Positions 49,585-59,179 of a DNA stretch of 64,000 bases are shown piece by piece. Source of the DNA: CAZEJS01 sp964512645 (lineage in GTDB: Bacteria > Actinomycetota > Geothermincolia > Fen-727 > Anoxymicrobiaceae). Both the position numbers and the translations under genes were made by a program. The stretch is from positions 6,644-70,643 of the forward strand of contig CAZEJS010000014.1 in the NCBI GenBank assembly GCA_964512645.1, read 5' to 3'. The notes under the pieces are model-generated. The model was not told where the DNA came from and searched no databases. It was given only the letters and a program-made list of their open reading frames with translations. Positions within the stretch are counted from its first letter, which is position 1. The number at the start of each line of letters is the position of its first letter.

Positions 49585-51051
49585 AGGAGAGCCGACCATG
49601 CCCAGGCTGTAGCGGGCGACCCTTGCGGTGAACTTGAGGTCGTCCCAGTTTTTTATCTTCTCCAGGAGCTTCCAGGGTTTCCGCGCGAGTTGACTGAGGA
49701 ACTTCTCGGTGGCCAGTTGGCGGAACCTGCGCACTTCGTCCGCGCGGAGGTAGACGGTGTCGAACTCCCTCCTGTGAGGTGAGAGGGCGGTATCGATGCC
49801 TTCCTCCCGGCAGATATCGTACAGGTCGGTTGCCGGGTAAGGGGTTACACTGTAGAACATTGCAAGGTCCAGGCCCAGGCCCAGGGCAAAATCCAGGGTG
49901 TTCCGGATGTTTGTCTCGTTCTCGTACGGGAAGCCGAGGATGAAGGTCGCCACCGTCCACATCCCCAGCCTGTTTGCGTACCGGATGATCTCCTTCACGT
50001 GTTCGACGCTGTATTTCTTGCGCACGAAATCCCTCGTTTCGGGATCGCCCGTCTCCAGCCCGAAAACCAGCCTGTAACAGCCCGACTTCTTCATCAGGCG
50101 GAGCAGTTCGCGATCCAGCGTCCAGATGGCGATGCCGTTCGGGGTCGTCCACTTGATGTCCAAACCGCTCGATACGATGAGCTCGCAGATTCGCTGGAGC
50201 CGGGTCCTCGAAGCCGAAACGTTGTCGTCCAGAAAATCGATCTCCCTTATGCCGAAATCCCTGACCAGGTGCTCGATCTCCGCGACGACGTTCTCCGGAG
50301 ACCGGGCCACCCATCTCCTTCCCCACATGCTTCGCGAGGCGCAGAAGACGCAGTTGCCCGGGCAGCCCCTCGAGGTCAGAATCGAGGTCTTGGGCACCCG
50401 CCTGTTGTTGATGTCCCCGGGGTTGGCCAGTTGCCTCCGGGAATAATGCTTCAGGGGGAAGAGATCGCGGCGTGGAAAGGCCAGCGAGTCGAGGTCCCCG
50501 ATCCGGGGCCTGTCGGGATTGCCCGACACCTCGCCGTCGGGGCCCCTGTAGAGGAGCCCCGGGATCCCTTCAACCGGCGAGCCGGATTCCAGGGCTCCGC
50601 AGAACTTCACCAGGGTGTGTTCGCCCTCTCCCTTGACGATGAAGTCTATGTCCGGAACGCGCAGCACGTCGGCCGGGGAGTTCGAGCAGTGTGCCCCGCC
50701 AACGATCACCGGGACGTCACCGGCATAGCCGTCCTTGATCAGTCTCGCTATCTCGAAGCACTCCGGCGCGTGTACCGTGTAGGAGCAGGAGATGCCGACG
50801 ACGTCAGGTCGAAAGTCCCCGACCCGCCGCAGTATTTCTTCATTGCCGTGTCCGAGCCGGAGAAGCCTGTCCGGGGTGGTAGCCACAGGCAGCGGACACG
50901 CGCTCGTGCAGTCCACGATTTCCACTTCGTGGCCCCCTTCCGCCAGCGCCGCGGCCAGGTATCCAAGGCCGAGCGGGGGGAGGATGGTCATGTTCTCCGT
51001 ATAGTAATCCTCCGACATGTCGAGGTACGGATTGATCAGGCATATCTTCAT
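49540..51051 (-). CDS. Radical SAM protein with N-terminal B12-binding-like domain
   Basis: A 503-residue radical SAM enzyme. The N-terminal 150 residues form a Rossmann-like cobalamin-binding module (MKICLINPYLDMSEDY; GLGYLAAALAEGGHEVEIVD; VIVGGAHCSNSP), but DxHxxG is absent, so B12 may bind base-off weakly or not at all. The [4Fe-4S] motif is Cys230, Cys234 and Cys237 in TSRGCPGNCVFCAS, followed by the core barrel with FLDDNVSASRTRL and FGLETGDPETRDFV. Such enzymes methylate or rearrange unactivated carbon, often in lipid or glycan pathways. The start is ATG 51051, with GTG 51057 as alternative. It is downstream of a methyltransferase. Confidence 0.87.
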   Translation of the reverse strand: MKICLINPYLDMSEDYYTENMTILPPLGLGYLAAALAEGGHEVEIVDCTSACPLPVATTPDRLLRLGHGNEEILRRVGDFRPDVVGISCSYTVHAPECFEIARLIKDGYAGDVPVIVGGAHCSNSPADVLRVPDIDFIVKGEGEHTLVKFCGALESGSPVEGIPGLLYRGPDGEVSGNPDRPRIGDLDSLAFPRRDLFPLKHYSRRQLANPGDINNRRVPKTSILTSRGCPGNCVFCASRSMWGRRWVARSPENVVAEIEHLVRDFGIREIDFLDDNVSASRTRLQRICELIVSSGLDIKWTTPNGIAIWTLDRELLRLMKKSGCYRLVFGLETGDPETRDFVRKKYSVEHVKEIIRYANRLGMWTVATFILGFPYENETNIRNTLDFALGLGLDLAMFYSVTPYPATDLYDICREEGIDTALSPHRREFDTVYLRADEVRRFRQLATEKFLSQLARKPWKLLEKIKNWDDLKFTARVARYSLGMVGSPSTGARLARYPNFKR

Positions 51052-51126
51052 GGTCACTCCGGGCCCGGGAGATCGCTCCCCCGGGGCTCGCCGGAACTTC
51101 GCAGGCGGGTTTCCGGCGCCATCGAT

Positions 51127-51717
51127 TCAGCTCCTTCTGTATACGATGTTGTACTCGGTGAACTGGTTGTAGAGGTACCTGTGCGGCGGCGACATCCACA
51201 CTGTCTGCATTCCCTGGCCCTCGAGCTCGGCGGATACCTCCTCTATCCTGAAAAAGGAGTGGCCCCTGAGGAACAGGCGCCCCGCGACTTTCAGGAAAGC
51301 GGAATAGGTGTGTTCGTTGATAAGGAAATACCCGCCGGGCTTGAGCACGCGCGCCGCCTCCGCGATCGCATTCCTCCAGTCTCTCATATGGTGAAGCACC
51401 ATCATCGAGAGCACCAGGTCGAACCGGGCGTTCTCGAACGGCAGTTCCGTGGCGTCGGCTTCAAGAAACGCGGGCCCCCCGGCCGGCGCGCCGCGGGAAG
51501 CAAACTCGATCTCGCCGGGGTCCAGGTCCGTGCCGGTCACGTCGAACCCTCGCTCGAACAGGGCATGGGACATGTAACCGGGGCCGCACCCGACCTCGAG
51601 CGCCTTTCCTCCCGCGGGGAGATCGGCGAAGGACAGCATTTCCTCCAGCATAGGGAGTTTCTTGGCCGCGTTCTCGGGCCTGTTTATGTATCTCTTCTGG
51701 ATCGAGCCCATCCGCAT
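51127..51717 (-). CDS. SAM-dependent methyltransferase (type 11)
   Basis: A 196-residue methyltransferase. ALEVGCGPGYMSHALFERGFDVTGTDLDPGEI near residue 40 is motif I and II; FDLVLSMMVLHHMRDWRNAIAEAARVLKPGGYFLIN near residue 95 shows the LxHH active-site region of the UbiE-like group. ATG 51717 is chosen for its upstream AAGGCGG; ATG 51711 is close. TAGACT at about 51735-51740 on the minus strand could be its -10 box. The next gene is the radical SAM enzyme, 75 bases downstream, likely co-transcribed. Confidence 0.85.
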   Translation of the reverse strand: MRMGSIQKRYINRPENAAKKLPMLEEMLSFADLPAGGKALEVGCGPGYMSHALFERGFDVTGTDLDPGEIEFASRGAPAGGPAFLEADATELPFENARFDLVLSMMVLHHMRDWRNAIAEAARVLKPGGYFLINEHTYSAFLKVAGRLFLRGHSFFRIEEVSAELEGQGMQTVWMSPPHRYLYNQFTEYNIVYRRS

Positions 51718-51993
51718 ATGCCACCGCCTTGTCACGCATAGTCTACAGCAACGCGGCGCTCTGACTGCGCCCGTCATCATGCGCGATGCCGCTGGTCCCT
51801 GGCTCTCTATCCAGTATTCCTCTCCGCGCCACAGACGCTCTCGAGTTCAGGTCCGGCTTTCACTCGAACCGAAGGCCCCCGAGAGCCTCGAGCCGGCATC
51901 TTTCGAGAGCAACGCCGGGGGCATTGCTGTAATGTAGCTGTCGAGAGCATCGGCCGCTGATCGGAGAGCGATGAAATCGACGCGGGGGATTCC

Positions 51994-53298
51994 ATGAGAG
52001 GGCAGCCGGCGTCCCGCTTCAGCGAGGACGGGATTGGCGCCTATGCCATGGTGTCGGGCGCGTACCTGGTGGTCTATGCCACCAGCTATATCTATGCGGT
52101 GGTCATTGCCAGGCTGCTTGGCCCCACGGATTACGCCGCCCTCGCATCCCTTCTGGCGGTAGGGACGATCGCCGCTACCGGAATCGGGGGGCCGCTGCAG
52201 TCGATAATCGCGAAGTACGTGTCGGCCGACAGGGCAAGCGGCGCTGAAAAGAACGCCAGGTACCTGGTGAAGAGAGCCTTGCTCATCGCGGTCGTCTTCA
52301 GCGGGGCGGCGCTCCTTGCCGGGGCCGCCCTGGCCAGGCCCGTCAAACAGTGGCTGGACATCGCCGGCTTTCCGCCTTTGCTGCTGCTGTCGCTTTATAT
52401 TGCGATCTGGCTCATTCATCCGGTGACGTCCGGAGCCGTGCAGGGGCTCCAGAGGTTCAAGGTGCTCAGCGCGGGGTTCGTAGTTGGCGCCGTGGCAAGG
52501 GTGGCCTCAGGGATTGCCCTGGTGGCGGCAGGCCTCGGAGTCACGGGGGCAATGGCCGGGGAGGCTTTCGGGGCGGTGGTGGTAGTCCTTGTGCTGGGCG
52601 GTTGGACCTTGCGGTGGCTCGGCAAGGGGCCCGCGGAAGGCAGCATTGATGTAACACATCTGAAGAAGTTCGCACCGGCGGTGATAGTGAGCTCCGCCTG
52701 TCTCATGTCGTTCGTATACATGGACGTGTTCCTGGTCAGGGGGCTCATCGGGGGGTCTCAGTCCGGTTACTACGCGGCGGCGCAGAAGCTGAGCAGCGTC
52801 ATGTATTTCATTCCCGGCGTGCTCGCCGTGGTGCTTTTTCCAAGGGCCAGCGCGAAGTTCGCCGCCGGAACGGAGCCATGGCGTCTTTTCTGGAAGGTCC
52901 AGGCTTCCGTGGCGGCGATCTGCGGGAGCGTCGCCATTGTGTTCGCGGTTTTTCCCGGATGGAGCATGAGGATGGTGTTCGGCTCGAGATACGTTTCGGG
53001 CGCCCCCCTGCTGCCGGTTCTTTCCCTGGCGATGTTCTGTTTCTCCATGCTGCCCGTCTGCAGCCAGTTCCTGCTGGCGACGGACAGGTACGGGTTCGTG
53101 TACCTGCTGGTCGCGGGAGCTATCGTGGAAGTCATCGCCGTTTTTCTGTTTCACGCCTCGGCCAGGCGGGTGGCGTGGGTCGTGGCCGCGGTGTCGGTTG
53201 CCACACTGGCTTCCATGGGCGCTTATGTGTCCTCTTACTGGCTCTCGTGGCAGAGCGCGCGGAAGAGCGAGTCTGCCGGGGAAGAGGCTACCGCCTGA
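51994..53298 (+). CDS. Oligosaccharide flippase (MATE/Wzx-like)
   Basis: A 434-residue polytopic protein with about 12-14 helices. The first, AMVSGAYLVVYATSYIYAVVIARLLGPTDYAAL, is characteristic of polysaccharide-biosynthesis flippases (MurJ/Wzx/MATE superfamily), and the repeated VARLLGPxDYG-type segments continue through the chain. It would turn a lipid-linked sugar across the membrane. GGGGGATT precedes ATG 51994. It is on the opposite strand from the neighbouring glycosyltransferases and convergent with GT2, with a 58-base gap. A 276-base divergent region upstream, shared with the methyltransferase, holds no gene. Confidence 0.85.
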   Translation: MRGQPASRFSEDGIGAYAMVSGAYLVVYATSYIYAVVIARLLGPTDYAALASLLAVGTIAATGIGGPLQSIIAKYVSADRASGAEKNARYLVKRALLIAVVFSGAALLAGAALARPVKQWLDIAGFPPLLLLSLYIAIWLIHPVTSGAVQGLQRFKVLSAGFVVGAVARVASGIALVAAGLGVTGAMAGEAFGAVVVVLVLGGWTLRWLGKGPAEGSIDVTHLKKFAPAVIVSSACLMSFVYMDVFLVRGLIGGSQSGYYAAAQKLSSVMYFIPGVLAVVLFPRASAKFAAGTEPWRLFWKVQASVAAICGSVAIVFAVFPGWSMRMVFGSRYVSGAPLLPVLSLAMFCFSMLPVCSQFLLATDRYGFVYLLVAGAIVEVIAVFLFHASARRVAWVVAAVSVATLASMGAYVSSYWLSWQSARKSESAGEEATA

Positions 53299-53356
53299 CG
53301 TAAAGCGCCCGTGTAAGGCGGACAACCCCTTCGGAGCGCCGATCCCTGAATGTCCG

Positions 53357-54316
53357 TCAGGGCCCCCCCACCTCTTCTTTGGTGGACTCGGCGATAGACC
53401 ACACCGCGGGCACCTCTTCCTTCAACACGTAGCGCTTGCAGAGGTACAGGCACCTGGCCGCCATGCGATACGTTACCCAGGCGACCGCCCCCAACGGCTT
53501 TCGGCGGGCAAGATTTATCAGGGCTCCGACCTTGATGCCCAACGGCACGTAAAACTCGCTTCCCGGGCCCCTGTCGTGAAAGAACCCGCTGGTGTTGTCC
53601 GCCGAATACATGAAACGCACTGTCACCAGCAGGTAATCCCTGAAGGAGCGGGGGAGCTTGAAAAACACTCTCGCCTCGGGGTTCAACGCGAAGCGCTTCC
53701 CGGCCATGATGCACGAGTAGTACAGAAACTGGTCGGTTGACAGCACCCTGGCGCCTTTGTCCAGGCTGGGGATCTCTACCTGCCTGTAGAGCTCCCTGCT
53801 CAAGGCCAGTATCCGACCGTGCGCGCTGTAGATGTTGCTGCCGCCCTTGAAGTTGCACCTGATATAGTCGCGCAGGATGTCGCCGCAGGTGAAGATCATC
53901 GGGGCGAGGCCACGCACGTCTTGAGCCGGCAGGGGGACGCCGCCCATCATCCCGACGTCGTCATCCGGATCGTCTATCAGGGCGGCAAGCGTCTGCCGGC
54001 CCGCCAGCCTGGTGTCCGCATCGATGAGCACGAGGAAGTCCGAGTCGATATCGCGTTTGCCGATGTTGATGCAGGCCGCTTTGCCGCGCCTGGCGTCGTT
54101 CACGATCAGCTCCAGGCGCTCTTCGCGCTCCATCCTGGAACGGACCCTGGCTTCCGTGGAGTCGGTGGAACCGTCAGATACTACGACCACTTTATCGAGC
54201 GCGAGGCGTTCCCCGAGGTCCTGCCCGAAGATGTCGTCAAGCACCCCGCAGATGTTCTTCTCCTCGTTCAGCGCCGGAACCAGGACGCTTATCGACATGG
54301 GCTTCTCGCTTTTCAT
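53357..54316 (-). CDS. Glycosyltransferase family 2
   Basis: A 319-residue GT-A fold enzyme. It begins SISVLVPALNEEKNICGVLDDIF, has VVVSDGSTDST near residue 45 and the nucleotide-sugar DxD in LIDADTRL near residue 98. The middle ARILSTDQFLYY-like region with DQ lies in the acceptor site. The C-terminal helix SFRDYLLVTVRF suggests membrane association, as in polymerising or dolichol-type GT2 enzymes. It overlaps the GT-C gene by ATGA, so the pair is probably co-translated and acts in the same pathway. Substrate unknown. Confidence 0.88.
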   Translation of the reverse strand: MKSEKPMSISVLVPALNEEKNICGVLDDIFGQDLGERLALDKVVVVSDGSTDSTEARVRSRMEREERLELIVNDARRGKAACINIGKRDIDSDFLVLIDADTRLAGRQTLAALIDDPDDDVGMMGGVPLPAQDVRGLAPMIFTCGDILRDYIRCNFKGGSNIYSAHGRILALSRELYRQVEIPSLDKGARVLSTDQFLYYSCIMAGKRFALNPEARVFFKLPRSFRDYLLVTVRFMYSADNTSGFFHDRGPGSEFYVPLGIKVGALINLARRKPLGAVAWVTYRMAARCLYLCKRYVLKEEVPAVWSIAESTKEEVGGP

Positions 54317-57261
54317 TCCTCGATATCCTCCGATGCGTTTGCCTCCGACCTTTCGCCTCTACCGACATCAGCTTTCAGCGGCTCACCCGCGGAATGCTCC
54401 GCCTCTGCCGGGCTCCCGGCGGCGCGAAGCCGGCCGGCCGGGCGCGAATGCCCCGCCAGGGCGAGACAGAGGAACCCCAGGCACAGCCCCATCGCGGCGA
54501 GCGACACCAGTAGTGACGCTACGAACCAACCCTGCGGCTGGTAACGGATGTTCATCTTGAAATCGCCTTTTCTGGCCATTTCGAACCCGTTTATCGTCGA
54601 TATCAATCTCACCGGGTCCCGCGGTTCGCCCTCCTCGGTCGTGCCGACCCACAACCGGTCGTACGCCTGGGCGAACGCTATTACGAAAGGCCTGTCCGCT
54701 CCTTTCACCCGCACCTCGTAGTCCTCAGGGCTCCTCCGTTTCCAGGTGACGGCCGGCGCCTCGTCTCCCCGTGTCAGCTCTTCGTAGAAGCCTTTGCCGA
54801 GCCTGGATATCTCGATGTCGTCGAACCAGGTGACGGCCGGGCGGCGAGGGTTTTTCGCCCACCCGCCGATGAGGACCGGCCTCATCATGGATATCCCCTC
54901 CGGCATGTGGAAAGAGCACTTCTCGTTTTTCCACCCGGAAGTGCCGGACTGAACGACCGGGCAGTTCACCAGCGGGACCCAGTGGCCGGCGGCCTGGTCG
55001 TAGCCTTCGACCGACACTCGCGACCATTCCGCGTTCGCGTACTTGACCCAGGAGCTGATCCCGTAGATCTCTCCGGCGACCGCGGGGACCGCGGGACCCT
55101 CGATCGAATGTGTTTTAAACTGCTCGACCGGCGGGTTCTCGACCCTGATGCTCGCGGCCCCGCCCGCTTTCTCCTCGCGGTCGAGCGATGCCCTCGCCCC
55201 GCGGCCGGCATCCGACGGGTTGACGGCATCCTGCAACGGCGCTTCAACCGGCGCCCACCCATCGGGCATCCCGCCGGGCCCGGCCTTCTCGAAGCCCGAG
55301 TTGATGTCGAACGGCTCCATGTAGCGGTCCATGAAGATACCGCCGTGTTTCTCATCGACAGGGGAACCGGTACCGGCGAAGGCGAGCCTCGAGTACTCCT
55401 CCGGCGGCAGCCTGCTCGCCAGGGCCAGGAGGTCGTAGAAGTTGTTCACATTGACGGTGGCGGCCACCGCCTTCACCGGCTCGACGCTCCTGGCGAGTTC
55501 GAACACCTCCAGGTCCCCCGATTTGAGAACGCGCTCGAGGCTGCGGTCGTTTCTTATCGCTTCTCGCGACCGGAAGCCGGGCACCGAGGAGTCGAGCACC
55601 ACGTACCGCCCGGCGAGCGGCATGAACAGGTTGGTGGCGACGTTGTCGGGGACCATCACCTTCCTGTTGAGCGCCTCCATCGGTCCCATGTCGCTGCTGG
55701 AGAGCACGTCCTCTACGAAGCTGTAGTAGTTCTCGGGGCTGAAGATATCCTGCAGGTTGTTAAGGGACGGGCCGGAGGAATACACCGCGAAAGAGCCTAT
55801 CCGTTTGTCCGGCGCCCAGCGGTACCTGAACCCGTCCCGGGCGAAGGGGACCCAGATCGCCCCTCGCACGGGGTCCATTCTTTCCAGGGCCCTGGTGACC
55901 TTTGCGTAGTCGTCGGGGATCCTCGTCGGATCGTACACCCTGTTGGCGTAGCAGTACGCGATCGGCGCGAACGACGCCAGCATTACTGCGATGGCGCACG
56001 CGGCCAGTACGGAGCGAACCGTTTCAGCGTCTTTTAGCAGCCAGGACACCAGCAGTCCCAGGAGGAGCGCGTAGAAGAAGGCGGCGTAAACGAGCCACCT
56101 GTCGGCCGCCCTGAAGACCCAGCCCAGCGAGGATATCCACGGGGCGTCGAAGACGAACCACCTGTAAGGTCCCGCGATTATCCAGGAGGTGCCGGTAGCC
56201 AGCAACACCGACGCCGCGAACATGATGAGCCAGAACAGGAGGGTGCGGTCTTTGAAGACCTTCTTCCTGAGTATGACAAAGGCTGCCACAGCCAGGACCG
56301 GGAGCGTGAAACTCAGCACCGCCTGCAGGGGGCCGCTCGGTGTCGGTTCTACGGGCAGCCCCCAGCCGGAAGTGAAGCGGATGTTGTTTATTGCCGTGCC
56401 GTTCCTGGACAGGAGGTCGAGCGTGGAGCTCGAGAAGGTGTTCGCGTAAACGGGGGTGAACGTTTTGTTCACCGCTTCGGCTCCCGCGTAGGGGACAAGC
56501 CACATCGCGTTCAGCAGGGCGTAGAGCCCCACCAGCGGCAGCAGCACCTTGCCCGCGGACGCCAGGCTCGCGCGCTCGAACTTCCCCGCGGCAACGAAGA
56601 ACAACAGGTAGCCCGCGATCATGAACCAGTACCAGACGACGTTTATCGGCCCCGTGCCCGCGACGGTGATGATGACCGCGAGAAGAACCACCTTCCAGGC
56701 TCGCGGTCGTTCCACGGCTTTCACGAGCAGCAGGAACACCAGCGGCAGGGCGGCGTATCCCGGGTAGCCGAAATACGGCCACAGGTGGCTGACCGAAAAC
56801 GGGTTGTACATGAAGATGAGGGCGGCGAACACGGAGCCGGCAAAAACCGCGCCGGGAAGCACCCTCCGGACGTTTCGGGAGAAAAAGCGCGATATGGTGT
56901 CGAAGGCCAGCGCGTACATTGACACGCCGGCGAGCGCGAACGTGCTTACGAACATTGTCAGCAGGTACAGCTCCATGGGCAGGCGCACGGCCCAGGCCAG
57001 GCCGAGGAGAGGATAGGCCCAGAGGACCCTCTGCAGGTTCCATATGTTCTGGACGCTGCCGTACTGCCACCAGGTGTGGTTGTAGAGAGCCAGGTTCCTG
57101 TCGATTGTTGTAGGGAAGGTCATGTCCACGTGCATGAGCATGCCCCTGGACAGGAAGTGCTTGTAGAACAGGAGCAGGGACGCCAGCACCACGATCCCGA
57201 CACATACGGCGTGCCATCCCACCCGGCGGTTTTGGTTTCCAGTGGCCTCCAGCTCTTCCAC
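54313..57261 (-). CDS. GT-C-like polytopic glycosyltransferase with CBM-like domain (paralogue)
   Basis: A 982-residue membrane protein, clearly paralogous to that at 45422-48595. Both share the MLMHVDMTFPTTIDRNLALYN-like early acidic loop, the FMYNPFSVSHLWPYFGYPGYAAL segment and, near residue 645-830, a carbohydrate-binding-like domain (INSGFEKAGPGGMPDGW; VTWFDDIEISRL). One final helix near residue 930 and a basic tail follow. An internal Asp-rich periplasmic region would hold the catalytic residue. GTG 57261 starts the gene, four bases after the previous stop. It sits in the glycan operon that ends with GT2. Confidence 0.72.
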   Translation of the reverse strand: MEELEATGNQNRRVGWHAVCVGIVVLASLLLFYKHFLSRGMLMHVDMTFPTTIDRNLALYNHTWWQYGSVQNIWNLQRVLWAYPLLGLAWAVRLPMELYLLTMFVSTFALAGVSMYALAFDTISRFFSRNVRRVLPGAVFAGSVFAALIFMYNPFSVSHLWPYFGYPGYAALPLVFLLLVKAVERPRAWKVVLLAVIITVAGTGPINVVWYWFMIAGYLLFFVAAGKFERASLASAGKVLLPLVGLYALLNAMWLVPYAGAEAVNKTFTPVYANTFSSSTLDLLSRNGTAINNIRFTSGWGLPVEPTPSGPLQAVLSFTLPVLAVAAFVILRKKVFKDRTLLFWLIMFAASVLLATGTSWIIAGPYRWFVFDAPWISSLGWVFRAADRWLVYAAFFYALLLGLLVSWLLKDAETVRSVLAACAIAVMLASFAPIAYCYANRVYDPTRIPDDYAKVTRALERMDPVRGAIWVPFARDGFRYRWAPDKRIGSFAVYSSGPSLNNLQDIFSPENYYSFVEDVLSSSDMGPMEALNRKVMVPDNVATNLFMPLAGRYVVLDSSVPGFRSREAIRNDRSLERVLKSGDLEVFELARSVEPVKAVAATVNVNNFYDLLALASRLPPEEYSRLAFAGTGSPVDEKHGGIFMDRYMEPFDINSGFEKAGPGGMPDGWAPVEAPLQDAVNPSDAGRGARASLDREEKAGGAASIRVENPPVEQFKTHSIEGPAVPAVAGEIYGISSWVKYANAEWSRVSVEGYDQAAGHWVPLVNCPVVQSGTSGWKNEKCSFHMPEGISMMRPVLIGGWAKNPRRPAVTWFDDIEISRLGKGFYEELTRGDEAPAVTWKRRSPEDYEVRVKGADRPFVIAFAQAYDRLWVGTTEEGEPRDPVRLISTINGFEMARKGDFKMNIRYQPQGWFVASLLVSLAAMGLCLGFLCLALAGHSRPAGRLRAAGSPAEAEHSAGEPLKADVGRGERSEANASEDIEE

Positions 57262-57265
57262 TGTT

Positions 57266-59179
57266 CTAATCCCGTTCTCTGCCCGTCTCCAGGACGAGTA
57301 TCGCGTCTGCCCTGAAGGACGATTCCCTGTAGCGGCACCGCCGGACGGTCCCGGGGTCGACCTGCTCCCAGGTGTTCCCCGTCCGCCGCTTTAGCGCCCT
57401 GGTCTTCTCGAAGGGGTTGGCGGTGGAATACAGCACCCGGTCCAGCTCCTCGTTCAGCCCCAGGGGGACGGTGGCGATCATCTTTCCGCCCGGCGCCAGG
57501 AGCCTCTTGAGGTTCTCCACCGCCTCCAGGGCCGCACCGGGGCGGGCCGGTTCCTCGTCTGCCCCTATGTGCTCCAGCGTGGATATGCTGACGATAAGGT
57601 CGTACCGCCTGCCCGGGTCGAACTCAACGGCATCGACGTTGATGACGCCCGGCGCCTTCTCGTATTTATCGACGACATCGTGCGAAACGTCCACGTAATG
57701 CGACAGCACGTTGCCCACCTCGAGAACGCGCTTGCCGACGGAGCCCTCGAGAAAGCCCAGCGCGATGGGCACCTCCACCGCCCGCTCGTTTCTCCAGGCG
57801 AGGTTGTACGGGTGGTAGAAGTACCTGTAGGACCTGCCCTCGAAATCGAAGGTCCTGCCGGAGGCGAATGCTTCGCGGAACGCCACGGCTCCCCGCTTGA
57901 AAGCTTCCCTGAGCATCGCAGGAGGCATGTCGATGAACCGCTTCAGCCTCTGCCCGCCCGCCCGGCCCGGGTTCCCTCGGCCCGCCGCTTCGGGCCGCCC
58001 CCTGCCGTCCCTCCCGAGCGCTATCTCGAACTCGCGCCGCGCCACGCCGTCCCAGCCGAACCGCCGCACGAACGCGGGGCCGATGTCCGCGTACTCCCGG
58101 TAACGGGCGCCGTCCAGCAGCCGGACCGTTGCCGCGGCCATTCCCTGGACGTCTCCCTTCCTCTCGCGGAAGACGGCTTCACAGGGCGCGATGTTCTCCT
58201 GGTACACCGGCAGGTCGTAGGCGACGACCGGCAGCCCGCAGGCGAGCGCTTCCTGGGGTACGATCCCCCACTCCTCGACGTAGCTGGGGAACAGGCACAC
58301 CTTGCTCCCCTTGATGGTGGCGTACTTGGTCCTGTCGTCCACCATGCCCAGGAGGGCGACATTGTCACGAATCCCCAGCGCTTCTATCGTCGCTTCGATC
58401 CGAGCCCTGTTGGTCGGGTTGCTGCTGCCCACCATGGCGAGCCTGGCGCCTGGGACGGATGCCGCGACCTCCGCCCAGATAGGCAGCAGGTCGAAGACCC
58501 CCTTCTCGGTGTCGTGCCGCCCGACGAACACCGCGTCGTACCGCTTCTCCGGCGGTGCGGGCACGGCGTCGATGGCGGCGCAGTCCAGCCCTACGGTGTT
58601 GATCTCGACTGGCGCTTTCACCCCGTGGCGCCGCAGCTCCCCGGAAAGGTGAGACGAGATCGCGATGACCGTGTCGGCGAAGTTATGGGCCCGCGCGATC
58701 GGCCCGCGCAGCGCTTCAGGGAATATGTCGATGTTCAGGTTGCACAGTACGAGTGGAGAGCGCAGGGCGTACCTGCCGGCGATGCCGGCGACGAGGGCGG
58801 GCAACTGCTCGGAGCTGGGCACGAGGATGGCGTCGAACCTCTCCCTGCGCGCCGCCAGGACGAGGCAGGACCACGTCATCATCGCGGCGGCCAGGGCCCA
58901 CTCGATGGCGCGCTCCACCCGGAAGCACCGCCCCTCCAGCGCCCGGACCGGCCGGGGGATCGAGTATTCTCTCACCGATACCCCGGGGTTCGCGATGTCC
59001 AGCAGAAAAGAGGGTGCGTCGTCGAGGGCGAGCACCTGGACCCCGGGGGGCGTCCTTCTGAATATCTCGTAAGTCCTCCGGAAACCCCCCGCGGTTATGA
59101 CCCGGTGCGGGGCGTGCCAGAGCAGCGCGAGCACCCTTCCGTTCTTCGGTTCTTCCTTTGCCGCGGTGGATCCAATCAA
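57266..59179 (-). CDS. Fused GT4 glycosyltransferase-methyltransferase
   Basis: A 637-residue two-domain enzyme. Residues 1-400 are a GT4 transferase: VPSSEQLPALVAGIAG, VFVGRHDTEKGVFDLLPIW and the donor site VEEWGIVPQEALACGLPVVAYDLP with the E-x7-E pattern. A basic linker (GRDGRGRPEAAGRGNPG) leads to a class I methyltransferase at 430-637, with GKRVLEVGNVLSHYVD and DLIVSISTLEHIGADE. Fusion suggests that one sugar is added and then methylated in place, such as a capping step. The TTG start overlaps the previous stop as TTGA. It is unusual for the family to carry both activities. Confidence 0.8.
   Translation of the reverse strand: MIGSTAAKEEPKNGRVLALLWHAPHRVITAGGFRRTYEIFRRTPPGVQVLALDDAPSFLLDIANPGVSVREYSIPRPVRALEGRCFRVERAIEWALAAAMMTWSCLVLAARRERFDAILVPSSEQLPALVAGIAGRYALRSPLVLCNLNIDIFPEALRGPIARAHNFADTVIAISSHLSGELRRHGVKAPVEINTVGLDCAAIDAVPAPPEKRYDAVFVGRHDTEKGVFDLLPIWAEVAASVPGARLAMVGSSNPTNRARIEATIEALGIRDNVALLGMVDDRTKYATIKGSKVCLFPSYVEEWGIVPQEALACGLPVVAYDLPVYQENIAPCEAVFRERKGDVQGMAAATVRLLDGARYREYADIGPAFVRRFGWDGVARREFEIALGRDGRGRPEAAGRGNPGRAGGQRLKRFIDMPPAMLREAFKRGAVAFREAFASGRTFDFEGRSYRYFYHPYNLAWRNERAVEVPIALGFLEGSVGKRVLEVGNVLSHYVDVSHDVVDKYEKAPGVINVDAVEFDPGRRYDLIVSISTLEHIGADEEPARPGAALEAVENLKRLLAPGGKMIATVPLGLNEELDRVLYSTANPFEKTRALKRRTGNTWEQVDPGTVRRCRYRESSFRADAILVLETGRERD

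Noticed and set aside
51745..51993. Coding sequence in the gap before the flippase
   Set aside because: Open frames are short, lack ribosome sites and have no recognisable domain; it is read as a divergent promoter region.
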